From: Circinella minor
Lineage: Eukaryota; Mucoromycota; Mucoromycetes; Mucorales; Lichtheimiaceae
Direction: 5' to 3'
Length of the DNA: 64,000 nt
Assembly: GCA_016758965.1 (NCBI GenBank)
Contig: JAEPRB010000036.1
Location: 174,854-238,853 of the forward strand
Shown one piece after another: positions 1 to 12,337 of this stretch (position 1 is the stretch's first letter; each line of letters begins with the position of its first letter). Below the pieces are notes generated by a model that worked only from the letters and a program-made list of their open reading frames with translations, searched no databases and was not told the origin of the DNA. The translations under genes were made by a program, and so were the position numbers.

Positions 1-1639
1 TTACTATTCTACATTCAAATTATTACCTATCCAAAAAGGCAGCTCGTTTTTCTTCAGTGTCCAATTTCCAAACATGTATAGCCAAAGTTTCATCTGTATC
101 CGGCTTTTGAATCTTTTCCACCAATGCGCCTGTCACAATAAATGCATCTTTGCCTTCTTCATTTGGATCGGATGGATATTCAACAGCTTCACGTAACATA
201 CAACTACAATGCTTTGCCATATTTGGATCCTCATGATCATAAATAGCACTTGCCAGATCGCATTCTACTGACAAAATGGATCTATCATAAGTCAAACGAG
301 GTACCACGTTATTTGAAAACCCAGGACCGAAATAAGTTGAATAAACCGAAATAATACGCATAGCCGAAGTCACCTTAATCCCAATACAGAGTTTTACTGT
401 CAAATCCTTGAGAACGTCAGGTACAGCCACAGTACGGATCGATGTTAAACATTGAGCAGTAACACTATTCTCACGTGGGAATATAATCACATCTTTAAAT
501 TTAGCTTCAATATTGGGGAGTTGGACTTCGTGAACAGGGATAAACACATAGTCAGAATATCTTTCACGAAGTTCTTGAACATTTCCAGAAGGTTTTAACA
601 TGGCATCAATCAATGGTTTTGCACGTTGTTCGAAATCACCACGAACTTTGATGGAACCAGTGGGAATGGCTAAAAGACGTAATTGGGGTGTGTCCCAATT
701 AACTTGACCAGGTTCAATTGGAGGTAATGGAGATACACTGATACGTAGCTTGTGCATCTATATATATGTTTGTCATTTTGTTTTGTTTAGAATGGGACAA
801 AAAAAAAACAGTTGTTTTGTATAACACCCTATTTTTGCCCTTCCCTCTCTCTTCGTCCCCTTAAAATATTTACCGGATGATATGGATGTCCTTCAAAAAT
901 TAATTGTTCCCATTGGTAAGACGGTGACTCAAGTGTAGGTAATGGTTTTGGATGATCATATGTATATGCTGAAAAAGATAAAAACAAAATGATAATTAAT
1001 ATCGCATTCTTTATCGTAGAAAATAATGACCAAACAAACAAGCTTACTTTGGTGTCTGATTGAATTTGCAACTTCAGCAGCAATATCCTTGGAATCTACT
1101 GTATCGGATACGCCCGAGTCTTGAGCAAATTGATTCCATAACTGTACTGCATCATAATGTTCCACAATAGTTTCTCTTTCTTTAATTAAACTAACAGCAT
1201 TTAGTGCCTTTGTAACCTGGATATAAACGAGACTTTCCTCTTTTGCTGTAGTTGGAATATCTTTGTCACTAGTTGTACTAGAGCCATAAATATGGGGAGC
1301 CAACATATCCCATGGATCAACGAGTTCAATTTTTGAACATTGGACGTTATCCTGTAATCGGAGAGGTTTTGCAGTAGTATCAAGTTCAGGAATACCGCGT
1401 AAAGGAACAACAGCCAAAAGGTCTTGTAATGAAACTTCTTTTGCTTGTTTATCCTTGTTGCCGTTAATGTTGTCAACCTGAGATTCACGACTTGCTCGTA
1501 ACACCAAACATAATCCAGTTATTTGTTGGTCCGCACAAGGATAATAATAGGCAGAAGCAAGATTTTCGATAATAAGACATGAAATTAATCTTGATGTAGT
1601 GGCAAATTTACCGTATTGCTCATTAATAGACAAAGTCAT
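1..1639 (-). CDS. rfs: NRPS-independent siderophore synthetase (IucA/IucC family), probable rhizoferrin synthetase; 3' end outside the window
   Basis: Visible exons: 1639-1048, 968-874, 757-27, joined in frame for about 472 residues. A donor (GTAATA) at position 26 shows the gene continues off the left edge. The N-terminus (ATTSRLISCLIIENLASAYY) is typical of IucA/IucC synthetases. Joining exons 2 and 3 rebuilds the family nucleotide-binding signature EGHPYHPMHKLR (about residues 223-234), which neither exon holds alone. Further on, a SIRTVAVPD stretch followed by KLCIGIKVTSAMR matches the family core. Such enzymes condense citrate-type carboxylates with amines using ATP. In Mucorales the known member makes rhizoferrin from citrate and putrescine, so that product is inferred, not shown. 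An iron-GATA box lies 190 bp upstream. The fold assignment is secure; substrate and symbol are less so. Confidence 0.86.
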
Positions 1640-1828
1640 CGTTTTTCTGGTTTTTTTTTAAAAAAAAATAAAAATAAAAAACAAGAACACGGGAGAAAGT
1701 AAGAAGAGGAAAGAGAGAGGAAGATGGAGTACCTAAAAAAAATGTATAAAAAGGTACATACCGCCACCCTGGTAAGACCCCTTGCCCATCATCAATGCGG
1801 GGCTTTTTTTCTTGGTTGCACAAGCGGG

Positions 1829-1837
1829 TTATCAGAT
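1829..1837 (-). promoter_or_regulatory. Iron-responsive GATA-factor site (ATCWGATAA type)
   Basis: The minus strand reads ATCTGATAA, an exact match to the consensus of fungal iron regulators (SreA/Urbs1/Fep1 class). It lies about 190 bp upstream of the siderophore synthetase start and in the same orientation. These GATA repressors shut off siderophore genes when iron is plentiful. Occupancy is inferred from the motif and its position. Confidence 0.6.
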
Positions 1838-3554
1838 CGTTTCTCTTTTTTTTATCCAGTAGATATTTGTTCATTGATTTATCGTATTTTGTAGTAAGTA
1901 GTTTATATATAATCATTCACAATGCTATTATATTCACTATTTTCTGCTGTTGTATTTCAAATAGTTTGAAAAAACACTAATCAGTTAATTACTAAGATCC
2001 TAAAATGTAAAAAATAGAAAATCTTTACTCGTCATCGTGTGTTACACACCAGAACAGTCTAGTGATCTACATGGATGAATGATCCGATCCGGGGTGCCGT
2101 AAAGAAAAAGAAAGTTCAAGGGTACGTTATTAATAAAATTTTATTAAAGCGGATTGTTCAAGGATGATATTATCAATATTATGAGGAAATTGGTATTCAT
2201 ATTACTATTTTACTATCTCGGGTGGATAAAATACTTGCAAGTATTTTGGATGTAAACTTTTTATTTTAATATATAGCATGGCGTTAGTTACATATGTAAA
2301 ATGAAAAACTGTTACTCAGTTTATTAAAAGCAATACGGGTACGCAAGATAATCTTTACATTATTACCTGAGTCATCATACTTTATTAAATGGATAAACGA
2401 AGAGATACAATAAGTATAGTCAAGACTAAGAATGATAGCAAGAATATAAAGATATTTATACGAAAACATATATTTGTTAAGTGGTATAGCCATACAGAAT
2501 AAAACATGAATTCATATAGTAATATATATGGATGATTTCAAAACCAAGCGTCAAGTATTTGCTGCAAACAGTGAGTTAAGCATATTATTTTTCATGAATT
2601 AAGTAACGTTCTTTACATATATCTTAATCCGGTATAAAAATTACGCAGGTTCGATTGTTAAAGGTAGTTAAAACCCGTCATTTCGATGTTCAAATTATAC
2701 GTAATAAAAAAATAGTTTGTATGCTGTATATTATATGCGTTTGTTTCGATAATGGTGGGATGTCAGGAGGAAAACGTTCATCTTTCATTCAATTCGATAT
2801 TGTCAAGTGAATCTTGGCGCTTTGCTAAACACCTTAAGAAATCAGTGTACAATGGGATATGATTATAACCATAATATATTTAATTCATGCTTAGCTTTCT
2901 TCTTTGACTCCGATACGTACTAATTTCTCTATCATTAAATATATAATAAATATTATACGTATGTTCATTTATAAACAAAAGTATTATTATAACATTTTAT
3001 TTACAATGTACGTATCGCGTTTTTTAGTCAGTATCCAAGTACAGATCGATAATCCATTTTTTCGTAGAAGAATTTAAAATAATACAAAGAAATCAAAATA
3101 AAAATTGAGCATTTTTACAGTAATTTTTTTGTGCATATATGACTCTTGAAAAAAGCAAACTGAGGTGGGTTGATTCTTATCACTCTTTAATAAATAAATC
3201 GGGTTTATAAATAGAACATCTGTTTCATTTTCATAAAATGGAAAAAAGCAACATTTCGAAAGATAAATAATATATCTTCATAACTTTATACATTTCTTTT
3301 ATATAAAGTATATATACAAATAATGCTTTGATGAATAAAAAAATGCGTAAAAGCCAATGGTAGTGTTATGAGTTTCATGGCTTGATAGCTAATCACGAGA
3401 GTTGAGATAGAATATAATAATATTTTCTCCCCAATAAATATTTTTTTTCTGTCATAACCAAGCAGAAGTCAGATAATAATGATAGATAAAAGAAATTCGT
3501 GGGGAAAATAGAAAGAATTAAAGTAACTTTTTATCATTATCATTAATTATGCGA

Positions 3555-3561
3555 TGAGTCA
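3555..3561 (+). promoter_or_regulatory. Gcn4/bZIP site (TGAGTCA) upstream of HIS7
   Basis: TGAGTCA is the core recognised by Gcn4/CpcA-type bZIP activators. It sits 177 bp upstream of the HIS7 start codon, a usual distance. General amino-acid control of histidine genes is well known in yeasts and moulds; here the assignment rests on motif and context. Confidence 0.55.
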
Positions 3562-3621
3562 CTAATAGTACTACTCTCTTGAAATTTACATATTACAAGA
3601 TTTCGATAAGCCACGCTTGAC

Positions 3622-3628
3622 TATATAA
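3622..3628 (+). promoter_or_regulatory. TATA box of HIS7
   Basis: A TATATAA element lies 110 bp before the HIS7 start and downstream of the Gcn4-type site, followed by pyrimidine-rich DNA. This is the order expected of an inducible TATA promoter. Confidence 0.4.
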
Positions 3629-3737
3629 CTCCCCCCGCTCCCGATTGTATTCCACTTCCGAGGTTTTTGGGAACCTAGATCACCTTTCACATTACTTTAT
3701 ACACCTACACACACGACAAAAAAAAAAGTCAACAACA

Positions 3738-5514
3738 ATGCCCGGTCTTTATATGCTTGATTATGGTGCTGGTAACGTTCGTAGTTTGGTGAATGCCGTT
3801 AACCGATTAGGTTTTGAAATGAAATTCGTTGAAGAACCTTCTGATATTCTTAAGGCAGACGTAAGTGTCAAAGAATAGCCTTTGTTTTTTCGAGCGTATG
3901 ATACATACATACTAGAGTTTTTGGAATATATCAAATGCATTTTGTTATCTGTTGGATAACATGACAATGATTATTTTACTACCATAGAAACTTATTTTCC
4001 CTGGTGTTGGTGCTTTTGGTCATGCCATGGAAGCTTTGAATAAAAAAGGTTATTCTGAACCTTTAAAAGAATATATTGCCTCTGGTCGACCATTCATGGG
4101 CATTTGTGTTGGTATGCAAAGTTTGTTTGAAGGTTCCGAAGAAAGTAATTTGGCTGGTTTAGGTGTCATTCCTGGTATTGTCAAAGAATTCAACAAGAGC
4201 ACCAAAGCTGTTCCTCATATGGGTTGGAATGCCGCTCAAGTGCTCAAGAGCAACGATAGCGAAAACGACGGTCAATCCATTAATTACAGCATTAAAAACG
4301 AATCCGAATATTACTTTGTTCATTCCTTTGCAGTTCCATATACCAATAAAGTCAAAGATTGGGTATTGACGACAACACAATATGGGGATGAAGTCTTTGT
4401 CAGTTCCGTTCAACGTGGTAATATTTTTGCAACACAATTCCATCCTGAAAAGAGTGGTTTTGCTGGTCTTCGTGTGCTTCGATCCTTCTTGGAAGGAACT
4501 GGTATTGTTGACGATAGTAAGGTGACAATGACGGAACCTGTACCACAAAACCGTTTGACAAAACGTATTATTGCGTGCCTGGATGTTCGATCCAATGATA
4601 ATGGTGATCTCGTGGTTACCAAGGGAGATCAATATGATGTGCGTGAAAAAGAGGGTGGAAATGATGTACGCAATTTGGGTAAACCCGTAGATTTGGCTCG
4701 ACGTTATTTTGAAGAGGGTGCTGATGAAGTGACTTTCCTTAACATTACCAGTTTCCGTAATTGTCCACTTGGTGATCTTCCTATGCTCGAAGTTTTGAAA
4801 CGTACATCCGAAACTGTATTTGTACCATTGACTATTGGAGGTGGTATTCGTGATGTAACTGATCCTGATGGTACTGTTCATCCTGCTTTTGAAGTAGCTG
4901 GCGAATACTTCAGATCTGGTGCTGATAAGGTATCGATTGGGAGCGATGCAGTTTATGCAGTTGAAAAATACCTTGCTAATGGATCCAAGAAGGATGGTAC
5001 ATCTGCTATTGAATCAATTGCCAAGGCTTATGGTGCTCAAGCTGTAGTTGTATCTGTTGACCCTCGTCGTGTTTATGTCAAGGACCCAAGTGAAACAACT
5101 CATCATGTTGTTAAAAATAGCAAGAAAGGACCCAATGGCGAAGAATACTGCTGGTATCAGTGTACTGTCAAGGGTGGACGTGAAGGACGTGACATTGATG
5201 TACGTCAGTTGGTAACTGCCTGTGAAGTACTGGGTGCTGGTGAAATTCTTCTCAACTGTATGGACCGTGATGGTACCAACTCAGGTTATGAACTAGAATT
5301 AATCAACGATGTAAAGGCTGCCGTCAGTATTCCCGTAATTGCTTCAAGTGGCGCAGGATGTGTCGAACATTTCGATGAACTATTTGAAAATACCAAAGCT
5401 GATGCCGCTTTGGCGGCAGGTATTTTCCATCGACGTGAAGTGCCTATTCAAGAAGTCAAAAGCTACTTGAGAAAGTGCAAAGTTAGCTGCAGAGCCGTCG
5501 ATACTAAATTATAA
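3738..5514 (+). CDS. HIS7: Imidazole glycerol phosphate synthase (glutamine amidotransferase fused to cyclase)
   Basis: Exons 3738-3860 and 3988-5514 give 549 residues minus stop (yeast His7 is 552). The N-terminal half is a class I glutaminase: nucleophile Cys81 in GICVGMQ, with His193 and Glu195 in QFHPEKSG. The C-terminal half is the HisF (beta/alpha)8 cyclase, with catalytic Asp240 in ACLDV and Asp469 in NCMDRDG. The enzyme uses ammonia from glutamine to turn PRFAR into imidazole glycerol phosphate and AICAR, linking histidine and purine synthesis in the cytosol. The ATG at 3738 follows AACAACA and opens the conserved GLYMLDYGAGN start; in-frame sequence further upstream lacks homology and an ATG. 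The single intron has GTAAGT and TAG ends. All key residues are present. Confidence 0.97.
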
Positions 5515-5909
5515 TTTAATAATTTTAGAATAATAATAATAATAATAAGATTTGTGTTTATTTTATCAGTGTTTTGCATATTCCCCCCTCTTTTCGTTTT
5601 CTGTTTTTAGTACCCACCAATACATGGACAATCAATCCCCCAAAACTACCTAAAAAGTCACGCGACTTGACATAAAGAAAAAAGCATCGTCTTTATGATG
5701 GATTTATATATAATTTTTTTAAGAATTGTCCAATCAACAGAAACGCCCTTTTTTTTCTTTCTTTTTTTCTTTTTTTTTCTCCTTGTACACATAATATAAA
5801 AAGACCTCATTGTTTTCTTTTTCTTTATTCTTTTTTGTTTTTATATAACTTACTTTTTTTGTCCCATTTTTGAACTTTTTTTTTTGTAATTTTGTTTTGT
5901 TATTTGTTG
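5515..5909 (+). other. Intergenic spacer, HIS7 3' end to the Num1-like gene
   Basis: An AATAATAATAATAA stretch right after the HIS7 stop could supply 3'-end processing. The rest is T-rich, with long runs around 5750-5890 typical of a fungal promoter or 5' leader. The minus-strand frame at 5734-5976 is lysine-rich read-through of these T tracts and is not considered a gene. Confidence 0.5.
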
Positions 5910-8900
5910 ATGATGACTTCGTTAATATCGGATCATAACCAAGTATCGTCATATGAATATCGATCATCTCTTGCAAATATTATGAAGGGTACGGATCTTT
6001 CATACGTAAGATGTATATTAGCACTGAGAACCCGGTTTTGTTTTGTATTCATTTATTAATTTTAGTAAGATTACGTATTAGATCAAAACAAGAAAAATTC
6101 TCAAGAAATCGAAAAACTAGCCATTGCCCAAAACAATGACACAAACGGTGTAAATCAAAAGGTGGGAGCATAAGAGGTGCCACATCCTATTTTATTATGT
6201 CTCATTTATTTATGTGCTACTCTTCTTGTTTATGCCGAAACAAATTATAATAGAGAGAACTTCGACGTTCAATCAATGCAAAACAACAACAACGTCAAAA
6301 TGCTCAGTCCGTAAAAAAACAACCAAGTCGCGGGGAGCTTCTTGCTTCAGAAATCGGTAATAACCTTGTTTTTGAAGTACGAAGATTACGTGGAGAGATC
6401 AAGGAATCCGAGGCGATCCGAGCATCCGAACTTCAAAAGTATGAATATGCGGTACAACACCGAAATCAGTTGGAAAAACATCATGGTACGTTCATATATA
6501 CATATTAAATTAAGAAAATAAATTCCCATGAGATAAGTATGATAAAGTGTAATTGTGATCATGTGAATAGTGGATATATTACTCTTTCCTATCACTTTGT
6601 GTCTAACTACATGAGATGATAACATGTATGTAAATGTTGTATCAATGATGACAGTGTTATTAACAATAATATATATAAATATAGAAAAAATGAAGGACAA
6701 TATATGGAGCCTGGAGCTTAAAAACCAAGAATTGGAACAACAGCTTGAAATAGCAAATACAAAAGTGTCTCGAATGACGACCGAGAATACTCGGTTGGAA
6801 AAGCAGCTTGACCAGATACATAATAACACTTTGGAACAACATAAAGTCGAACAAGAAACAAACAATACAGCACGACGACAGCTTGAGCACCATCGTATCA
6901 CGTTAGTCAAAGAATTGCGCGCCCTTAAAAAGGAAAACGCCAACATACACCAACAACTTCAAACAGCCACAACAGAAGTTAGCTTATGGAAAAATAAAGT
7001 GGGACTTTTAAACAATTTTAATCAACCATCAATTTTGCCACCGAACCCCTCAAAAGAAGAAAAAGGCTTAGGAGATGAAAAGGCAACAACGACACCACCA
7101 GGTTCGCCTCCATCGATACAAGCTAAGAATCATGAAATTAAAATAAAAACGTTACAAAATTCGTTGGAATATGCTCAACAAACTATATCAGATTTACAGA
7201 TGACTTTGGATAAAGAAAAATTGGATAGAATTGAAACCAAAAAAATGCTAGCTGAAAATCAAGAGATGATTGAAGAGTTACGACGAGATGCCTTAACAAA
7301 TCAATCTCACCGACGAAAACAACAGTATCGACGTCAACGTGCTAGGAAACATTTCAACAGTAAATATAATAATCTGATTCGCATGGATAGTAGCAGCAGC
7401 AGCAGTAGTGGTAGTGATAGTGCCAGTATCACAGATTATGAAGGAAGTATCGCCAAGGAAACAAGTGAAAGAAAACATATTCGTAATACGTTGTTTGACG
7501 AAATTATAAATTCTTCAGGCGCTTCTAATGATAACGAGGCCAATAACGAGGATAAAGAAGTACAAACAGAAAAAGTAGAGAATAGTAAATGTGATGCACA
7601 AACACAAACCGATATTAATGTTTCTACCGTCGCAAATGCTTACGGTAGAAAAGATGCTGGTGTGCAGTGCGACATATACAGTAGAGCCGCTTCATCATTT
7701 ATTCCATCTTCAATAACACAAGAACAACAACACCGACAATCTATAATAGATGACAATAATATCAATAATAGCAGACTCAATTACTTGGAGCCAATTAAGC
7801 GTGCTTTGTATGAAACATCAACGACTTTGCGCAACAGAACATCAAAACAGCGACCTGTTTCAATGAATAATAATATTCGACCAACACCTACAGTATCCAC
7901 TCCAACTTCATTATCAATGAAAAAGCAGCAACTAAAGCAAAACACTTATTATCGTAATACAAACACTGTTACTTCAATAAAACGCTCTGAATCAACAGCA
8001 ACAACTATCGGTTCTTCCAACAAATCAAAATTATTAACTTACGCAGCCAAGTATAATAACATTGCTACTTTGAGAAGCAGCACCAAAAGTAGTAACCATG
8101 AAAACAACAACGACAGCAACAATAATAATAGCGATTATCCAATGGCTCTTCTTCCAGCACCTATTCCATCCATATCGATCGCAAACTCACGACACCAACT
8201 CAATAGTAGTCGTGCCTCTTTAACAACGACAATAACTCCTTGTGCATCTATATCAGATAGTTTAACAGCAATCAACAGACGTTATTCTTCACGAACAACA
8301 GGATCATCTTTATCTCCAAGCGATACAACCGTTCATACTCTGAGTGAAGGTGTTACATCGAGAACAGCATCAATTAGTAGCAGTGAAGAAGAAGAAGAAA
8401 CAATTAGTTCTTTGGTTGTTCAATCTGTTACACAGACAATGATTGGTAATTGGTTATGGAAAAATACACGAAATTATATTGTGGGTAAAAATGGCATTTC
8501 ACATCGAAAAGGTCACATGCGATACGTATGGGTTCATCCTTATACGCGAACTTTATATTGGGGTCCAACACAACCAGGAGTTGATCACGATGAATCAAAA
8601 TCCAAAAGAGGTAATATTGTGATAAAGAAAAAAAGCAACAAAATTACTTCTTTACATATCAATCAAAGTTACTGATTAACATATATTATTGTTGTTTTTA
8701 TAGCTTTCATCAAGGATATTTGGTCTATACCTTGCACTGAGAATCCCTGCCCACGTGTGCCATACAATCTTCTTATCCGAACTTCAGCGCGTGACTTAAT
8801 TTTCCACGCACAAAATATGGAGCAGCATCATCAATGGATTGTTGCACTTTGTTACTTGCTTGGCCGTCCTAATGTAGCATTTGAAAAAAATCCAAGTCAT

Positions 8901-9152
8901 ACCTTTTCATCACATTTTGATAGTAGTATACATGAATCCAATAACTCATCTTTAAAGATTGAGAATAATACTTCCACTACATCTAATACAGAAGTTTTGT
9001 CTGATTCAATGGTTCGAGTAGGAGAAGGGGACAGTTTAACACAAGACCATCAAACAGAGGAAGACTGTGATTCGGATGATTCAGAAGATTTTATCAATAT
9101 TCGACAATGCTGTAATGGAAAACATGATATATCAACCTTAGCTAGAAAATAA
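5910..9152 (+). CDS. Coiled-coil protein with C-terminal Num1/Mcp5-type PH domain (cortical anchor)
   Basis: Exons: 5910 to about 6012 (donor uncertain; 5988 also keeps frame), 6082-6161, 6254-6485, 6685-8610, 8704-9152; about 930 residues. Exons 3-4 begin with a long heptad-rich coiled coil (ELKNQELEQQLEIANTK onward, to about base 7330). A Ser/Asn-rich middle follows, with three LC8-like motifs at 7555-7670. The C-terminal PH domain starts MIGNWLWKNTRNY, continues YVWVHPYTRTLYWG, and its last part comes from exon 5 (PYNLLIRTSARDLIFHAQN). That signature belongs to the Mcp5/Num1/ApsA PH family, which binds plasma-membrane phosphoinositide and anchors dynein or mitochondria at the cortex. Length and middle differ from Num1, so orthology is not claimed. 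Only the N-terminal exons are weakly defined. Confidence 0.82.
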
Positions 9153-9217
9153 TTATTTTTTATTTTTTGAAGAAAGATAGTGAGGGGATGAATGTATAAA
9201 TGTATATAAATGTGTTA

Positions 9218-11057
9218 CTACTCGAATTCTGTCATAAAATATCTTGCTCGATAATCGTCACTATTTTTATAAATAACATTGTTGAATAAATACTTTTTTT
9301 GTTTCATCTTTGCACAATTTTGTTCTTTTATTTTTTTATCATTGATATGATGATTTACCTGCACGTCAGAATACCATTGTCTGTTGGTGATGGTACAACA
9401 CATCGCACCATATTATTTTGTCCTGATATTTTCGTTAATAATGCACCAGTTTGGGTATCATAACAAAAAGCATTGCTCGATGCCTCGTCACCAATAAGTA
9501 CAAAATCTTCATTATATGTAAACGCGGGCTATGTAAGGCAAGACACATAATGTGTTTTAGAGTTTGTTTTTTAAAAAAATATCATGTTTTGCATGTTCCA
9601 AAACGAAAAGAAAAAATCTCATTTTTTTTTACCTGTAACATTTGTGAAGCTTGTTCATGTCCTCGATATTCAATGACCGTTCTACCAGACGAGATGTCCC
9701 ATAAACGCATAGTTGAATCCAATCCAGCCGTTAATACAAATCGCTCATTTCGCATAATACGTACACTGGATGCAGCACCACCACCATGAGCACCTTCAAT
9801 ACACCTTACACATTGTCCTGATACACCATCCCATACACGTACAGATCCGTCTGCAGAGGAAGTAGCAAATAATCGTCCAGTATGTGAATATCGGACTTGA
9901 GTAATTGGACCACGATGCATTTCATTTGTTTTTGAATTTGTAAAGCATTGAAGGGTTTTTACATCATATATCCGTACTGCTGCATCGTCTGTACCTGCTA
10001 ATAAAAAGTCACCTGATGGATGAAAACTGATAGATTTGACGGGTAAACCATCCTATGATTTTACAAAATATTATTACTTTCTCTTATTGAAATCATAACT
10101 TTAAGTGCCTCCATGTTGTGACTATATTTACCTGTAAATAACGGAAAGATCGTTTAACACCTGACTTTGACAAATCGAATAGTTTGACACTTTGATCTTC
10201 GGCACAACTTGCTAATACTAAGCCATTTGGATGGAATGAAAGATCATTGACAGGTGCGGTATGGTCGTACAATGTCCGAATAACAGGCTTATCACCAGCT
10301 TCACCTGTGCGTTTTTTCATTTTTTGAACGTCAAGTACTTTGAGTGAAGAATCGTGCGAACCGGTGGCGGCAAATCGACCGTCTGCGCTAAAAGCTGCTG
10401 TACGACAGGGTCCTTTATGTTGCGTATAATATAATTGTACGTAATTGGGCGGTGTTTTGCTAACTAATATATGCAGTTGAAGGTGTGTGTTAAAACAAAT
10501 GCTTACCGTTTTCTTTGCTCCTTTGATCGATCTATTACACTTTATATACCTGCTGTTTGAATAGCTTCGGGATCAAAAGAGCTACCTTTAGCTTTTGCCC
10601 AATCTTGTGATGATGATTCGGACGCGAGTTTTGCGTTATCTGCTGTAAATTCTTCGTCGTCAGATCCATCGCTTTCCACTAATATAGAAAAGCAAAGAGA
10701 GAGAGGGGGAGGATTTGTATATGTTCATGTCAATATATATATATATAACGTCATTTAGATAAATTTCTGATCCATAGTTATACAATTACTTTTCTCTTTT
10801 CCGAGTTGCACTAATTCGAGTAGTTTATGGCTAGGTGTCATGTCGCTGATTGCTCCTGTCGCGTCAGCCACGCTTTGGGCGATCGCCGAATAACCATAAG
10901 CGATCAACTGACTAGATTATAAAAAAAAATGATTTTTAAGAGATTAAGTTAAGTCCTTGTTGTCAAATGACGATTATTTAAATATAAACAGATTAATTGT
11001 AAACCTTATAATAAGCGACAAAACCTCATTTTCTGATACTGGAGATGCTTCTTCCAT
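9218..11057 (-). CDS. CSTF1: Cleavage stimulation factor subunit 1 (CstF-50), WD40 protein
   Basis: Seven exons: 11057-11005, 10911-10790, 10678-10550, 10463-10132, 10052-9633, 9528-9359, 9260-9218, in frame for 422 residues (human CSTF1 is 431). The N-terminus (LSLIISQLIAYGYSAIAQS) matches the CstF-50 homodimerisation domain. The WD40 propeller opens NYVQLYYTQHKGPCRTAAFS and continues through KPVIRTLYDHTAPVNDLSFH, RSFRYLQ and VRVWDGVSGQCV, each lining up with the human protein. It ends CSDDYRARYF. CstF helps select the cleavage site during nuclear mRNA 3'-end formation. The first intron uses an unusual GTTTAC donor, supported by frame and homology. At intron 3 the first of two nearby AGs (exon from 10463) keeps frame. 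Confidence 0.94.
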
Positions 11058-12337
11058 TGTGAAGTTGTTAAAAAAAGTATAAAAAAAAGCTCGCTTGCTG
11101 GGTTTTCTCTTTTGCAGTGATATTACTATAAAAGGAAGCGAGGTTACAATAGCAGCAATTTGGTGCTAAAATTGGTTTCCATGCAACTGGAATACAAAAA
11201 TCAAGTTAGTCTTGATATTTATTGTATATATTATTGAATAACTATGAATAAATAAGTCATTTTATATAGATAACGTAAAACCTAGAGTATAAATATTCGA
11301 ATACAATGAATACCAGTTTATGCTATACTTCCTATTATAGTTATATTTTATAGGTGTTACATTTATAGTTAATATGTCCTATGTTTCAACAGCACATAGT
11401 ATGGTTTTTTTTTTTGGTGAGTCGACATCATACGTAATATAACCATTCCTGTATATTATGCATAACAATTCTAAATAACAGCGATAATAAGAGAAGTTTA
11501 AGCTGGTATTAAATCACGTCATATTTCTTTGTACAATTTACATACTATACACATTTCTAGAAATTAGTAACCAATATATTAGGTATATTCCTAATGTAAT
11601 CTCTTCTCTCTACAACACAACAAAAACATATTTACTCTCTTTCTCTCGCTCTCTTTTACGCACACACACAAGTTAACACACACACAGCACATACACATAC
11701 GTTTTTTTTGTACTAGCACTTGCAATGGAGTCGTGTAAGTATGTTATATTCATAATTATATTATTTCCCTGCTACCTTACTTTAGACAACATGATACTTT
11801 TTTTTTTTACTAATAATGACATGTGTTTCTTCATTATGATTGTAGTTCCAAGACAGCTGACACTAATTTCAAGATCCCCTGAGTCCAAAGTTTCTGGCTG
11901 GTTCATTGTGGATACTCAAACCTTATGGTGTTGATGTAACGTTTTCCCCATTTTGTAAAAAAAAGCTGTGCAACACCATTGTATGACAGAGACCATCCAT
12001 AAGGAACCATATAATTTTTTTTTTCAAATTCAAGTTGGTGTGCCCGAGAGGTAAGAGGCGTTGACCTGTTTTACTTGGTATCAAATAAGCATTACATCTT
12101 TGTAACTTTTATACATTTATCATCAAATGAATGTGTACGAAAGCAATGGTTCTCAGTGAATTTTATCTTCTTTGTCAAAATATTAATCTGGCGAGTTCCT
12201 TTCAATTTTCTTATAATAAGTTAATATACAGTTGGGATACTGTAATTGTGAATTGAAATTTTTCACGACTACTACTAATAGTAGTATTGTTGTTATTACA
12301 ATTATATTGACAACACTTCATTTATTAGCTTGCTACG
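11058..12337. other. Gene-poor intergenic DNA upstream of CSTF1
   Basis: This AT-rich spacer contains the CSTF1 promoter (11058-11160), a CT/CA-rich tract at 11600-11705 that looks like a promoter, a possible tiny two-exon gene at 11725-11934, and a short tRNA-5'-half-like stretch near 12031. Nothing else was recognised. Confidence 0.45.
11725..11934 (+). CDS. Possible very short two-exon gene (unrecognised)
   Basis: An ATG GAG TCG T followed by GTAAGT lies just after a CT-rich, CA-rich promoter-like tract. An acceptor (TTGTAG) at 11846 would continue in frame to a stop at 11934, giving about 33 residues beginning MESF. A second reading, using AAG after the branch-point-like CACTAAT near 11860, gives a different short tail. 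No family was recognised. It could equally be a decayed gene or a non-coding transcript with a spurious frame. Confidence 0.2.
   Translation: MESCKYVIFIIILFPCYLTLDNMILFFFTNNDMCFFIMIVVPRQLTLISRSPESKVSGWFIVDTQTLWC

Larger units (their letters stand above)
1640..3737. other. Divergent intergenic region between the siderophore synthetase and HIS7
   Basis: This AT-rich 2.1 kb spacer holds both promoters. The short open frames inside it (for example 1795-1980 and 2284-2493) look random, with biased composition and no family features. Recognisable sites are the iron-GATA box at 1829, the Gcn4-type site at 3555 and a TATA-like box at 3622. No RNA gene was recognised. Confidence 0.6.

Noticed and set aside
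4159..4881. 240-residue frame antisense to HIS7
   Set aside because: It is the complement of a highly conserved coding exon; such shadows arise from codon bias.
10450..10460. CSTF1 exon 4 beginning at the second AG (position 10459)
   Set aside because: It leaves the reading frame one base short; the AG four bases upstream (exon from 10463) restores it and gives AVSKTPPNYVQ.
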